Below, one piece after another: positions 30,535 through 40,569 of a DNA stretch of 64,000 nucleotides. The position numbers were made by a program, and so were the translations under genes. Under the pieces are notes generated by a model. The model did not search any database and was not told where the DNA came from. It saw only the letters and a program-made list of their open reading frames with translations. The DNA comes from Microbacterium galbinum (GTDB taxonomy: Bacteria; Actinomycetota; Actinomycetes; Actinomycetales; Microbacteriaceae). The stretch covers positions 3,253,630 through 3,317,629 of the forward strand of contig NZ_CP078077.1 of the NCBI RefSeq assembly GCF_023101185.1, in the 5' to 3' direction. Within the stretch, counting starts at the first letter, position 1, and every line of letters begins with the position of its first letter.

Positions 30535-31681
30535 CGCTGTTCTCGATCTCTGCTCCGCGCATCATCTCCGAGGCCGATGCGGCGATCTCGCGCGAGTCGA
30601 GCCACTTGTCCGGAAGCGCCGGGCGCTTGGGACGGCCGGCGCGTCCGCGCTGGCCCTCGGCATCCGCTCCGGGATAGGGCGCGGTGTGATCGAGGCGTCC
30701 GAGCAGGTCGTCGATCTCGGCGAGGCTCGACGCCGTCGCGAGTCCGGTGCGGATGTCGCCTCCCACCGGGTAGCCCTTGAAGTACCAGGCCACGTGCTTG
30801 CGAACGTCGCGGCACCCGCGGTCCTCGTCCTCGAAGAACTCGACGAGCAGCTCGGCATGCCGGCGGAAGGCATCGGCCACGAATCCGAGGGTCGCGTCGA
30901 CCGGGTGGCTCTCGGCGCCGAAGGCGGCGGCCAGTTCGCCGAACAGCCAGGGGCGGCCGAGGCATCCGCGTCCGACGACCACGCCGTCGCAGTCGGTCTC
31001 GGCCATCATGCGCACGGCGTCGTCGGCCGACCAGATGTCGCCGTTGCCGAGCACCGGAATGCTGGTGACGGCCTGCTTGAGCTCGCCGATCGCGTTCCAG
31101 TCGGCGTTGCCCGAGTAGAACTCGCTGGCGGTGCGGGCGTGCAGGGCGACCGCGGCGACACCCGCGTCTTCGGCTGCGCGCCCGGCGTCGAGGAACGTGA
31201 GGTGGTCGGGATCGATGCCCTTGCGCATCTTCACCGTGAGCGGAACGTCGCCCGCGGCCTTGACGGCCTGCGTGACGATGTCGCTGAAGAGCGAGCTCTT
31301 CCAGGGGAGCGCCGCTCCCCCGCCCTTGCGCGTCACCTTGGGGACGGGGCAACCGAAGTTCAGGTCGATGTGATCGGCGTGATCCTCGGCGACGATGATG
31401 CGCACGGCCTCGGCGATGGTCTTCGGGTCGACGCCGTAGAGCTGGATCGACCGCGGCGTCTCGCTCTCGTGATGGCGGATCAGACGCATCGTCGTCTCGT
31501 TGCGCTCGACGAGCGCGCGCGAGGTGATCATCTCGCTGACGTAGAGGCCGGCGCCGTACTCACGGCACAGACGACGGAAGGCGGTGTTCGTGATCCCGGC
31601 CATGGGCGCGAGGACCACCGGCACGTCGAGGTCGATGGGACCGATGCGAAGCGTGCGCGCGGATGCGGTGGCGAGAGTCAT
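30527..31681 (-). CDS. dusB: tRNA-dihydrouridine synthase (DusB/Nifr3-like)
   Basis: A 384-residue FMN TIM-barrel enzyme that reduces uridines in tRNA. It has VVLAPMAGITNTAFRRLCRE, the active-site cysteine in LNFGCPVPKVTRKGGG, and DGVVVGRGCLGRPWLF. The ATG at 31681 has an AGGA SD close by and lies back-to-back with gpx (60 bp apart). Long upstream in-frame sequence is antisense to gpx and rejected. It is the first gene of the dus-dgt-dnaG operon. Confidence 0.92.
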   Translation of the reverse strand: MTLATASARTLRIGPIDLDVPVVLAPMAGITNTAFRRLCREYGAGLYVSEMITSRALVERNETTMRLIRHHESETPRSIQLYGVDPKTIAEAVRIIVAEDHADHIDLNFGCPVPKVTRKGGGAALPWKSSLFSDIVTQAVKAAGDVPLTVKMRKGIDPDHLTFLDAGRAAEDAGVAAVALHARTASEFYSGNADWNAIGELKQAVTSIPVLGNGDIWSADDAVRMMAETDCDGVVVGRGCLGRPWLFGELAAAFGAESHPVDATLGFVADAFRRHAELLVEFFEDEDRGCRDVRKHVAWYFKGYPVGGDIRTGLATASSLAEIDDLLGRLDHTAPYPGADAEGQRGRAGRPKRPALPDKWLDSREIAASASEMMRGAEIENSGG

Positions 31682-31728
31682 GTCCTGACCATTCTCCCAG
31701 ACGCGGAGCCTGTGGTGCCCCATCGACC

Positions 31729-31741
31729 TAAGCTGTGGAGT
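31729..31741 (+). promoter_or_regulatory. Leaderless-type promoter element of the glutathione peroxidase gene
   Basis: TAAGCT at 31729-31734 ends 7 nt before the ATG at 31742, so the predicted transcript begins at the start codon. No independent SD fits such a transcript. It is divergent from dusB. Confidence 0.55.
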
Positions 31742-32233
31742 ATGACCGATTCCGCGCTCCGTTCGATCCCCTTCACCGATGCGCAGGGCAACGAGAAGAC
31801 TCTCGATGACCTCGGCGCCGATGTGCTGCTGGTGGTGAACGTCGCGTCGAAGTGCGGACTCACCCCGCAGTACGAGCAGCTCGAGGAGTTGCAGCGTCTG
31901 TACGGTGATCGCGGCTTCAGTGTGGTGGGCTTCCCGAGCAACCAGTTCCTGCAGGAGCCCGGTTCCGTGGAGCAGATCACGGAGTTCTGCTCGACCACCT
32001 ACGGCGTCACCTTCCCGGTGAACGACAAGGTGAAGGTCAACGGGCGGAACGCCGCCGAACTCTTCAAGGCTCTCAAGGAGACACCCGACGCGAACGGCAA
32101 GGCCGGACGCGTGGAGTGGAACTTCGAGAAGTTCCTGGTGCTGCCCGACGGCGAGGTCCTCCGGTTCCGGCCGAAGCAGAAGCCGGACGACCCCGCGATC
32201 GTGAGCGCCATCGAAGGCGCGCTCACGCGTTAG
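31742..32233 (+). CDS. Glutathione peroxidase-family thiol peroxidase
   Basis: A 163-residue thioredoxin-fold peroxidase that reduces hydroperoxides. The peroxidatic cysteine is in NVASKCGLTPQYEQLEEL (Cys38), where mammalian enzymes have selenocysteine. GFPSNQFLQEPG and the late WNFEKFLVLPDG supply the catalytic Gln and Trp. Actinobacteria lack glutathione, so thioredoxin or mycothiol reductants are more likely. It starts directly behind a -10 hexamer. Its 3' end overlaps the convergent DsbA-family gene by 4 bp. Confidence 0.93.
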   Translation: MTDSALRSIPFTDAQGNEKTLDDLGADVLLVVNVASKCGLTPQYEQLEELQRLYGDRGFSVVGFPSNQFLQEPGSVEQITEFCSTTYGVTFPVNDKVKVNGRNAAELFKALKETPDANGKAGRVEWNFEKFLVLPDGEVLRFRPKQKPDDPAIVSAIEGALTR

Positions 32234-32934
32234 ACGGCGGCGGCTTCGGCCTCCGCGTCGCCCTCGAGCTCGGCGTCTCCGCGCTTGGACCACAGGTCGC
32301 GCAGCACGTTCTCGAATGCGGCCGGCGGCTGCGCGCCGCTGATCCCGTACTGCCCGTCGATCACGAAGAACGGCACACCCTGGATGCCGTAGGCGCGCGC
32401 CTGCGCCTGGTCCTGACGGACGGCGGGAAGGTACTGCTCGGTCTCGAGCGCCTCCCGCGCCGCGTCGGCGTCGAGTCCGACCTCGACCGCGAGAGCAACG
32501 AGGTCGTCGATGCGGCCGACGTGCTTGCCCTCGGTGAAGTAGGCCGACATGAGACGCTCCTCCAGCTGGTGCTGGAGGCCCTGTGCCTTGGCGAAGTGCA
32601 GCAGCTCGTGCGCCTTGACGGTGTTCGTGTGCTGCAGCAGATCGAAGCGGTACTGGAGGCCCGCCTTCTCGGCGACGCCGGTGACGTTGGCGAGCATCTG
32701 CTCGACCTGGTCGCGCGGCATGCCCTTGTGGCCTGCGAGGAAGTCGATCTCGTCGCCGTCGAAGTCGACGGGGGTGTCGGGCGAGAGTTCGAACGAGTGG
32801 AAGGTGACGTTCACCTGCGGGGCGTCGTCATCACCGGCGACGGCTTCGAGCCCCTTCTCGAGATTGCGCTTGCCGATGTAGCACCACGGGCAGGCGATGT
32901 CGGACCAGATGTCGATGGAGATGGGTTCGCTCAC
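32230..32934 (-). CDS. DsbA-family oxidoreductase (FrnE-like)
   Basis: A 234-residue thioredoxin-like protein with an inserted helical domain. The active site is CPWC (Cys15-Cys18) in IDIWSDIACPWCYIGKR, the FrnE hallmark. The cis-proline region reads IQGVPFFVIDGQYGISGAQP. FrnE proteins are cytoplasmic disulfide isomerases linked to oxidative stress. I take the GTG at 32934 (MSEPISID...) as the start by family comparison; an ATG at 32952 is possible. Convergent overlap with gpx (4 bp) places two redox genes end to end. Confidence 0.9.
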   Translation of the reverse strand: MSEPISIDIWSDIACPWCYIGKRNLEKGLEAVAGDDDAPQVNVTFHSFELSPDTPVDFDGDEIDFLAGHKGMPRDQVEQMLANVTGVAEKAGLQYRFDLLQHTNTVKAHELLHFAKAQGLQHQLEERLMSAYFTEGKHVGRIDDLVALAVEVGLDADAAREALETEQYLPAVRQDQAQARAYGIQGVPFFVIDGQYGISGAQPPAAFENVLRDLWSKRGDAELEGDAEAEAAAV

Positions 32935-32978
32935 ACCCTCATCCAACCCCATCACTCCACTCCGTATTCCGGCGTCGC

Positions 32979-32990
32979 TAGGATCGACGG
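32979..32990 (+). promoter_or_regulatory. Leaderless-type promoter element of the P-loop kinase gene
   Basis: TAGGAT at 32979-32984 ends exactly 6 nt before the ATG at 32991, and no SD is available to such a transcript. Confidence 0.58.
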
Positions 32991-33602
32991 ATGCTGTCCG
33001 CCGACGATCCGCTCCCCCGGGCGCCGCAGCGCGTGCTGGTGGCGGGGGTCACGGGTTCGGGCAAGACGACCCTGGCCGGCCGCGTCGCTCGGCTCTGGGG
33101 GCTGCGCCACGTCGAGATCGACGGGCTCTTCCACGGCCCGGACTGGACTCCGCGGCCGGAGTTCCTCGACGATGTGCGAGCCTTCGCGTCCGAGGACCGG
33201 TGGGTCACCGAGTGGCAGTACACGAGCAAGGGCACCGATCGGATCCTCGCCCCGCGCGCGCAACTCGTGATCTGGCTCGACTACCCCTACCGAGTCGTGC
33301 GCTCGCGACTGCTGCGTCGCACGATCGGTCGCAGCATCCTGCGCACCAAGATGTGGAACGGCAACGTCGAGAAGCCGATCTGGCGCATGTTCCGCGGTTC
33401 GCCCGAGGAGAGCATCCTCGCCTGGCAGATCGCGACGCTCGACAAATGGACGGAGCGGATGCCCGTGGCCGCCGCCGCGTTCCCGCATCTCACGATCGTG
33501 CGTCTGCGGCATCCGCGCAAGGCGGAACGGTGGCTCCGCGCTCAGGCCGAGGCGTCGGGCGCGTCGATCGCGCCGCCGAAGCGACGGTCGCGCGACAGGT
33601 AG
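32991..33602 (+). CDS. P-loop NTPase, adenylate kinase/FlaR-like, role unknown
   Basis: A 203-residue protein with an N-terminal Walker [18 protein letters not shown], then [13 protein letters not shown] and [21 protein letters not shown]. These features match the small 'topology modulation/FlaR-like' or adenylate-kinase-related NTPases that phosphorylate small substrates. The middle and C-terminal parts are Arg- and Trp-rich. No partner gene is informative. The last 61 bp overlap convergent uppS, the longest 3' overlap in this window. Confidence 0.72.
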   Translation: MLSADDPLPRAPQRVLVAGVTGSGKTTLAGRVARLWGLRHVEIDGLFHGPDWTPRPEFLDDVRAFASEDRWVTEWQYTSKGTDRILAPRAQLVIWLDYPYRVVRSRLLRRTIGRSILRTKMWNGNVEKPIWRMFRGSPEESILAWQIATLDKWTERMPVAAAAFPHLTIVRLRHPRKAERWLRAQAEASGASIAPPKRRSRDR

Positions 33603-34345
33603 ATCCCGATCGCCCGCCAGAGCTCCTCGCGCGAGAAGTCCGGCCACAGCGTGTCGAGGAAGACCATCTCGGCGTAGGCCGACTCCCAGAGCAGGAAGTT
33701 CGAGGTGCGCTGCTCACCCGAGCTGCGCAGGAACAGGTCGACGTCCGGCATGTCCGGCACGTAGAGGTTGCGACGGATCATCTTCTCGGTGATCGCGTTC
33801 GGCTTCACCCGGCCGGCCGCGACATCCGCCGCGATCGAGCGCATCGCATCGACGAGTTCCACGCGTCCGCCGTAGTTCACGCACATCGTGAGCGTCAGGA
33901 CGTCGTTGCCGCGCGTCAGCTGCTCGGCGTACTGCAGCTCCTTGATGACGCTGCCCCACAGCCGCGGCTTGCGCCCCGCCCAGCGCACGCGCACACCCCA
34001 CTCGTTGAGCTGATCGCGGCGCCGGTGCAGCACGTCGCGGTTGTATCCCATGAGGAAGCGCACCTCCTCGGGCGAGCGTGCCCAGTTCTCGGTCGAGAAA
34101 GCGTAGACCGAGAGGTGCTTGACCCCCGCCTGGATGGCACCGGCGACGACATCGAGGAGCACCTCCTCGCCGGCCTTGTGGCCCTCGACGCGGCTCAGTC
34201 CCCGACGGTTCGCCCAGCGCCCGTTGCCGTCCATGACGATCGCCACGTGCTCGGGCACCGCGCGGAACGCCGGCGGGTGCACCCCCGTCCAGTCGAGGGG
34301 ACGGTACGCGACGGCGTCCTTGTGCGTGTAGGGCTTCGGGGTCAC
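33542..34345 (-). CDS. uppS: Isoprenyl transferase (cis-prenyl, undecaprenyl diphosphate synthase family)
   Basis: A 267-residue cis-prenyltransferase that builds the lipid carrier for cell-wall synthesis. It has [23 protein letters not shown] (catalytic Asp39), [17 protein letters not shown] and [20 protein letters not shown]. The start is a GTG at 34345, overlapping the recO stop (GTGA), with GGAGGAG upstream. The recO-uppS pair is a standard actinobacterial arrangement. Confidence 0.95.
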   Translation of the reverse strand: MTPKPYTHKDAVAYRPLDWTGVHPPAFRAVPEHVAIVMDGNGRWANRRGLSRVEGHKAGEEVLLDVVAGAIQAGVKHLSVYAFSTENWARSPEEVRFLMGYNRDVLHRRRDQLNEWGVRVRWAGRKPRLWGSVIKELQYAEQLTRGNDVLTLTMCVNYGGRVELVDAMRSIAADVAAGRVKPNAITEKMIRRNLYVPDMPDVDLFLRSSGEQRTSNFLLWESAYAEMVFLDTLWPDFSREELWRAIGIYLSRDRRFGGAIDAPDASA

Positions 34346-35082
34346 CGTGCTCCTCCGGGGATGTCGGATACGTGCGCGAGCGAGCGGATGCCGCGCTCGA
34401 GGTGCCATTGGGCGTAGGCGCTGATGAGGCCCGATGCGGCGGCGGTGTCGGCCGCGGACGCCGCGTCGACGGCATCCCACTCGCCGGCCATGAGCGCGCG
34501 CAGCAGACCCAGCGCCTTCTCGCCGATGCGCGGGCTGCCCGCCGGCGCGCACGACGTGCACACCAGGCCACCCAGTTGAACGACGAAGGTCGAGTGCGGG
34601 CCGGGAGTACCGCATCGGGCGCACTCGCCGAACGAGGGCGCCCACCCCGACAGGGCCATGACGCGCAGGAGGTAGGAATCGAGGATGCTGCGGGGGGCGT
34701 GTTCACCTCGTGACAGCGCCCGCAGACCGCCGACGAGCAGCAGGTACTGATCGGGAGTCGCCTCGGCATCGCTCAACCGATCTGCCGTCTCGACCATCGC
34801 GTTGGCGGCGGTGAAACGCTCGTAGTGCGCGACGATGTCGGCGCCGTAGGAGCCGAGCGACTCCGCCTGCTGCACGATGTCGAGCGAGCGCCCCTGATAG
34901 AGCTGCACGTCCGCGACCATGAACGGCTCGAGCCGCGAGCCGAACTTCGACGACGTGCGCCGCACACCCTTCGCGACCGCGCGGATCTTGCCGTGCTGCC
35001 GCGACAGCATCGTGACGATGCGATCCGCCTCCCCCAGCTTGTGGGTGCGCAGGATCACCGCTTCGTCTCGATAGGTGGGCAT
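34342..35082 (-). CDS. recO: DNA repair protein RecO
   Basis: A 246-residue recombination mediator that helps load RecA on gapped DNA. It has the OB-fold start [21 protein letters not shown] and a four-cysteine zinc site (Cys154, 157, 175, 178: CARC...CTSC). I start it at the ATG at 35082; upstream in-frame sequence would cross the divergent promoter. GATAAT lies 6 nt before this ATG, so a leaderless message is possible, though GAGGG is also adjacent. Confidence 0.94.
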   Translation of the reverse strand: MPTYRDEAVILRTHKLGEADRIVTMLSRQHGKIRAVAKGVRRTSSKFGSRLEPFMVADVQLYQGRSLDIVQQAESLGSYGADIVAHYERFTAANAMVETADRLSDAEATPDQYLLLVGGLRALSRGEHAPRSILDSYLLRVMALSGWAPSFGECARCGTPGPHSTFVVQLGGLVCTSCAPAGSPRIGEKALGLLRALMAGEWDAVDAASAADTAAASGLISAYAQWHLERGIRSLAHVSDIPGGAR

Positions 35083-35116
35083 CCCTCGATTATCCTCCGT
35101 GCGAGACAATGGACGG
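35083..35116. promoter_or_regulatory. Compact divergent leaderless-type promoters of recO and the TRIC-like gene
   Basis: In a 34-bp gap between two divergent start codons, GATAAT (35089-35094, minus) lies 6 nt before the recO ATG, and GACAAT (35105-35110, plus) lies 6 nt before the GTG at 35117. The two -10s are only 10 bp apart, so each -35 region must fall at or inside the other gene's 5' end. Confidence 0.5.
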
Positions 35117-35803
35117 GTGACCGAACCGCTCTTCATCATCCCGTTCTGGGCGGATCTGCTGGGCGTGGGGCTCGGCGGCGTCCAGGGAGCCCTGTTCGCC
35201 TCCGGTTTCCAGGGTCAGCGACGCCTCGACTGGCTCGGCGTCGCGATCATCGGGATCATGATCGGGATGGGTGGCGGTCTCATCCGCGACATCCTGCTCG
35301 GGCAGACCCCGGCGACACTGCAGAACCAGTGGTATCTCGTGACGGCGACCGGGGCCGCGCTCTTCGGAATGCTGCTCGCCGGGCTCTTCACACGTCTGAA
35401 CAAGGTGATCGTCGGGCTCGACGCGATCGTCATCGGCATGTTCGGCGCTTTCGGCACGAGCAAAGCCCTCGCCCTCGGCATCCCCGAGGTTCCCGCCGTC
35501 TTCATCGGCGTCTGCGCAGCGGTCGGCGGCAGCGTGCTGCGCGACATGCTCATGGGCCTGCCGACCGCGATCATGCACGTCGGCTCGCTGTACGCCGTGG
35601 CCGCGGGTGGCGGATGCGCGTTCATCGTCATCGCGCACGCCCTGGGCATGTCGATCCCCCTCGCGGCGGTCATCGGCATCGCCGTCACCGCGGTGATCCG
35701 CGTGCTCGCGGTCAGCTTCGACGTCTCGTTGCCCGAGCAACGGCGCCTCTACCGCCGCAAGGTCGCCGCCGAGACCGGGGCGATCCCGATCGTCAAGCCC
35801 TGA
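35117..35803 (+). CDS. TRIC-like (UPF0126) membrane protein
   Basis: A 228-residue membrane protein made of two repeats of the UPF0126/YadS domain, each with three helices. The repeat signatures are [17 protein letters not shown] and [15 protein letters not shown]. Prokaryotic members are related to trimeric intracellular cation channels, and some transport glycine. The GTG at 35117 has no SD and follows GACAAT by 6 nt. The last residues form a basic tail. The substrate is not predictable. Confidence 0.83.
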   Translation: MTEPLFIIPFWADLLGVGLGGVQGALFASGFQGQRRLDWLGVAIIGIMIGMGGGLIRDILLGQTPATLQNQWYLVTATGAALFGMLLAGLFTRLNKVIVGLDAIVIGMFGAFGTSKALALGIPEVPAVFIGVCAAVGGSVLRDMLMGLPTAIMHVGSLYAVAAGGGCAFIVIAHALGMSIPLAAVIGIAVTAVIRVLAVSFDVSLPEQRRLYRRKVAAETGAIPIVKP

Positions 35804-35811
35804 CACGTTCT

Positions 35812-35897
35812 CACTGGGTCCCTGAGCTCGTCGAAGGGCCCCACCACGCGCAACGGCTCGTCGTGGGGAACGCTTCGACAGGCTCAGCGACCCAGTG
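35812..35897. repeat. REP-like long inverted repeat between convergent genes
   Basis: Imperfect 86-bp palindrome. Outer arms CACTGGGTC/GACCCAGTG pair perfectly over 9 bp, followed by CTGAGC..TCGAAG/CTTCGA..GCTCAG and inner CCCCAC/GTGGGG-type pairing. The 'CTTCGACAGGCTCAG' core is the sequence style of dispersed REP elements in Microbacteriaceae. It sits between the TRIC-like gene and leuA and may end both transcripts. I saw no second copy in the window. Confidence 0.75.
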
Positions 35898-35921
35898 CAG
35901 GTCAGCGACCTGGAAAGCCGC

Positions 35922-37793
<1,872 letters not shown>

Positions 37794-37805
37794 GTGGTCA
37801 TGCTA
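37794..37805 (-). promoter_or_regulatory. Leaderless-type promoter element of the leuA leader
   Basis: TAGCAT at 37800-37805 (minus strand) lies exactly 6 nt before the leader-peptide ATG. No clear -35 and no SD are visible. Confidence 0.6.
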
Positions 37806-37865
37806 GCAGGATGCCCCGTCCGGCGTGCACGTGAGACGAACGCCGTCTCGACGACACTGGTGGGT

Positions 37866-38525
37866 ATGAGCACACCACTGCGTCGCCGTCTCCTCTGGTC
37901 CGCTGCCCTCGCGACGGCGCTCGCGTCGACCCTGGCCGCCTGCGCGACGGGTCCCGGCGCGGGCGGGTCACCGACGAGCAGCGCCGACCCTCAGGTGCAG
38001 GACTTCTCAGGCATCGTCACCGAGCCGCCGACGGGACGCGTGCGCGGCACCGGCACGGTGCTCGACGTCGACGGAGAGGTGCAACTGTGCCTCGGCGGCG
38101 TCGCCGAGTCGTACCCGCCGCAGTGCACGGGTGTGCCGCTCATCGGATGGAGCTGGGACGGCGTCGACGGGAGCGAGACCAGCGGTAAGACGACCTGGGG
38201 CGCCTACGCGGTGACCGGACGGTACGACGGCGAGAGCATCACCGTCACCGACCCGCCCGTGCTGCTGGCGCTGTACGACCCGGTGCGACCCGACGATCCG
38301 ACCGGAGGCGTCGAGGGAGATGCGAGCGCCGGCGAGCTGACGGAGATCCAGGACGACCTGAGCTCACGCCTCGGCAGCGACGCACTGACCCTCTGGACCG
38401 AGCGCGGCTACGTCTGGGTGCAGGTCGTCTGGGACGACGGACAGCTCCAGCGGGCGGTCGACGCGGAGTACGGTGACGGCACGGTCATCGTCCTCCCCGC
38501 TCTGAACGAGTTCGACGCGTCCTAG
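37866..38525 (+). CDS. Putative lipoprotein, function unknown
   Basis: A 219-residue protein with a basic N-terminus, a hydrophobic stretch and a lipobox LAAC (Cys26), then a Gly/Ser-rich linker. The body is polar and secreted, with LCLGGVAESYPPQCTGVPLIGW (two cysteines likely paired) and a C-terminal GYVWVQVVWDDGQLQRAVDAEYG. I recognise no defined family. I choose the ATG at 37866; an earlier in-frame GTG would bury the signal peptide. GACACT lies 7 nt upstream, a weak candidate -10. It is divergent from the leuA leader. Confidence 0.72.
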   Translation: MSTPLRRRLLWSAALATALASTLAACATGPGAGGSPTSSADPQVQDFSGIVTEPPTGRVRGTGTVLDVDGEVQLCLGGVAESYPPQCTGVPLIGWSWDGVDGSETSGKTTWGAYAVTGRYDGESITVTDPPVLLALYDPVRPDDPTGGVEGDASAGELTEIQDDLSSRLGSDALTLWTERGYVWVQVVWDDGQLQRAVDAEYGDGTVIVLPALNEFDAS

Positions 38526-38538
38526 GAGGACGATGGGC

Positions 38539-39024
38539 TCAGAGGACGCAGCGGACCGTCTTCGCCGTCCCGCCGACGTTCACCCATCCACCGGCGTTCG
38601 CCGTCGCGAGCACGCCGCCCGCGCTGTTGCGCGCCTGGGCGTAGCCGGAGCTCCGGGCATTGGCGAGGGACCGGGGCACGAAACCGCTCGGCACCGTGAG
38701 CGTTCCGCACGTGCCCCAGGACACGCTCGTGCCCGACAGCGAGCCGGCGCTGAAGGCGCAGATCCGTCCGGACGCGCAGTTTCCCACGGCGGCGCGGGCG
38801 AAGAGCCCACCCGGGCCCGACGGAACCGTGACCTCCATGTCGAGCGCCGGCCAGACCGCGCGATGCGCGTCGATCAGCACGCCCCCGGGAATCTCGTCGA
38901 GCATCTGCGCGATCTGCGGATCGACCTCGTCTCCCCCGGTCGCGGCGGAAGCCGCAGTGGGAGTGGCTACCACGAGCAGGCCTGCGACGATCAGGGCCGA
39001 GAGCACGGCACGGGGAGACCTCAT
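38539..39024 (-). CDS. Secreted small protein, peptidase-inhibitor I36-like
   Basis: A 161-residue protein with a signal peptide (cleavage after ASA, about residue 27). The mature C-terminal half has paired cysteines in VGNCASGRICAFSAGSLSG and SWGTCGTL, a Gly/Ala/Asn-rich run and a final VRCVL. The layout resembles actinobacterial peptidase-inhibitor-I36-like proteins, but the match is loose. Its ATG overlaps the stop of the membrane protein upstream by one base, so it is the third gene of an ECF-sigma operon. Confidence 0.62.
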   Translation of the reverse strand: MRSPRAVLSALIVAGLLVVATPTAASAATGGDEVDPQIAQMLDEIPGGVLIDAHRAVWPALDMEVTVPSGPGGLFARAAVGNCASGRICAFSAGSLSGTSVSWGTCGTLTVPSGFVPRSLANARSSGYAQARNSAGGVLATANAGGWVNVGGTAKTVRCVL

Positions 39025-39998
39025 CACAGAATCCCTTCGATGTCCCAGAGCTGGTACGAGATGATGGCGCCCGCGGCGAACGCCTCGTTGTCGAGGAGGT
39101 TGGTGCGCTCGACACCGACGATGCGCCCGGTGTCTGCGGAGAGCAGAACCACATCGCTCGAGGTGCCGTCCGGTGACGGGACGCGCAGCGCGGTCACGGG
39201 TCGCTCCAGTCGATCGGTCGAGGTGCCCAGCGCCTCGACCCCCGGCACCTGCTCCAGGATGCCGAGCATCTCGGCCTCCTGGGCGTTCGTGAGCGTCCAC
39301 TGCCCCTTGGCCGAGCTGATCGCGGCGACGACGTCGAAGCCGGTCGGATCGCTCGGCAGCCAATAGGCCTCGAGCACCGCGCGCATGTTCTCCGGCGTGG
39401 CAGCGGGCATGTCGACGACGGGGGCGGCGAACTCGCCCGGCGCCATGTCGAGCTCCCACGCGACCTCGCCGCTGCTCGAGATCTCGGAGCCGACGTTCGC
39501 GGCGGCATCCGCGGGATCGTAAGGCACGCCCTCGATCGCGACCGTTCGCCCGGACAGATCCGGGTTCCAGGTCGTCGTCACGAGCTGCGGCACGACCTCG
39601 GTCTCGCGGGTGCCCATGTCCACCGCGAACGACCACGATGCGGACTGAACGGCGCGTTCCGCTCCGGCGGGTCCGTCGCTCGTCGCGAGGGCGGCCTGCG
39701 CGTCGTCGAGAATCTGAGCGGTCGTTCCGCCAGCATCGAACTCGAGCGGGAGGGGTGTGCCGGCCACGGCCGCGTTCTGCGGAACCATGACGGCGACCGC
39801 GACGACGGCGGATGCCGCAGCGACGGTGAGCCCCGACGCCCATCCGGCGACGACCGCGCGGCGCTGGCGCGGGGCGCGCGTATCGCGCAGGATCCGATCC
39901 CGCAACGCGATGGCTCGCGGGTCGGGTGCGGATTCCCGCGGTGTGCGCGCCGGGTCGGCGTCGGTGAGCACGCGCTCGAGCAGAGCACTGTCAGTCAT
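39024..39998 (-). CDS. Membrane-anchored sigma-operon protein (CU044_5270-like)
   Basis: A 324-residue single-pass protein. A cytoplasmic N-terminal part with an acidic-to-basic charge pattern (residues 1-48) is followed by one TM helix (~50-72) and a large extracytoplasmic domain. The fold is unknown, but the order sigma factor, then single-TM protein with a large outer domain, is that of CU044_5270-type proteins that pair with ECF sigma factors. No zinc-binding HxxxCxxC anti-sigma motif is present, so 'anti-sigma factor' is an inference from position. It overlaps the sigma gene by 8 bp. Confidence 0.62.
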   Translation of the reverse strand: MTDSALLERVLTDADPARTPRESAPDPRAIALRDRILRDTRAPRQRRAVVAGWASGLTVAAASAVVAVAVMVPQNAAVAGTPLPLEFDAGGTTAQILDDAQAALATSDGPAGAERAVQSASWSFAVDMGTRETEVVPQLVTTTWNPDLSGRTVAIEGVPYDPADAAANVGSEISSSGEVAWELDMAPGEFAAPVVDMPAATPENMRAVLEAYWLPSDPTGFDVVAAISSAKGQWTLTNAQEAEMLGILEQVPGVEALGTSTDRLERPVTALRVPSPDGTSSDVVLLSADTGRIVGVERTNLLDNEAFAAGAIISYQLWDIEGIL

Positions 39999-40515
39999 CG
40001 ACGATCACCCCCTCCGATCTCAGCGCTTCGCGCACGTGTTCCTGTGCGCGAAGCAACGTCTTGCGCACACGGGCCACGGAGATCCGCGCGAGTTCGGCGA
40101 TCTCCCCTACCGACAACCCATCCCAGTACGTGAGCACGATGATACGCCTCTCGCGGACCGGGAGTACAGAGAGAGCACGCAGAACGGCCGCCTGCTCGGT
40201 CGCATCCGCCTCGTCGCGTGGACCGCGGATCCCCTCGTGCACCGCCGCCGCCGTGCTCGACCGGGTGCTCGCGCCGTGCGAGCGCGCGCGCAGCGCACGA
40301 TCGGCGGCGCGCAGGAGCCACACGCGCCCCATCGGCTTGCGCGGATTCAGTCGCGCCCAGGCCGTCACGAAGACCTCCGAGACGATCTGGGTCACCTCGC
40401 CGTCATCGACGACGACGCCTTCGATGTGGTGACGGATCGCCGCCCAATGGGCGTCGAAGACCGTGGAGAAGACCTCGTCCCGCAGCGATTTCGGGTCGTC
40501 GCTGCCGGTGATCAT
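39991..40515 (-). CDS. ECF-type RNA polymerase sigma factor
   Basis: A 174-residue sigma-70 family protein with region 2 (EVFSTVFDAHWAAIRHHIEG...EVTQIVSEVFVTAWARL) and region 4 (VLRALSVLPVRERRIIVLTYWDGLSVGEIAELARISVARVRKTLLRAQEHV), a typical HTH. The usual region-2 motif is weakened (no clear DxxQ-[DE]-xF), so the subgroup is uncertain. It heads a three-gene operon with a single-TM protein and a secreted protein, implying an envelope-linked response. I found no convincing autoregulatory promoter upstream. Confidence 0.85.
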   Translation of the reverse strand: MITGSDDPKSLRDEVFSTVFDAHWAAIRHHIEGVVVDDGEVTQIVSEVFVTAWARLNPRKPMGRVWLLRAADRALRARSHGASTRSSTAAAVHEGIRGPRDEADATEQAAVLRALSVLPVRERRIIVLTYWDGLSVGEIAELARISVARVRKTLLRAQEHVREALRSEGVIVDD

Positions 40516-40569
40516 GCGCTCGGGGGTGGCGGTCCCGCGTACGCCGCCTGAGTCCCTCGGGAAGTCATG

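Noticed and set aside
35818..35897. CRISPR repeat or attachment site at the leuA-proximal palindrome
   Set aside because: There is a single copy with no spacers, no cas genes and no integrase. It fits a REP-like element or terminator.
40516..40569. ECF-type autoregulatory promoter upstream of the sigma gene
   Set aside because: No GGAAC-like -35 with a properly spaced CGTC-type -10 could be found.
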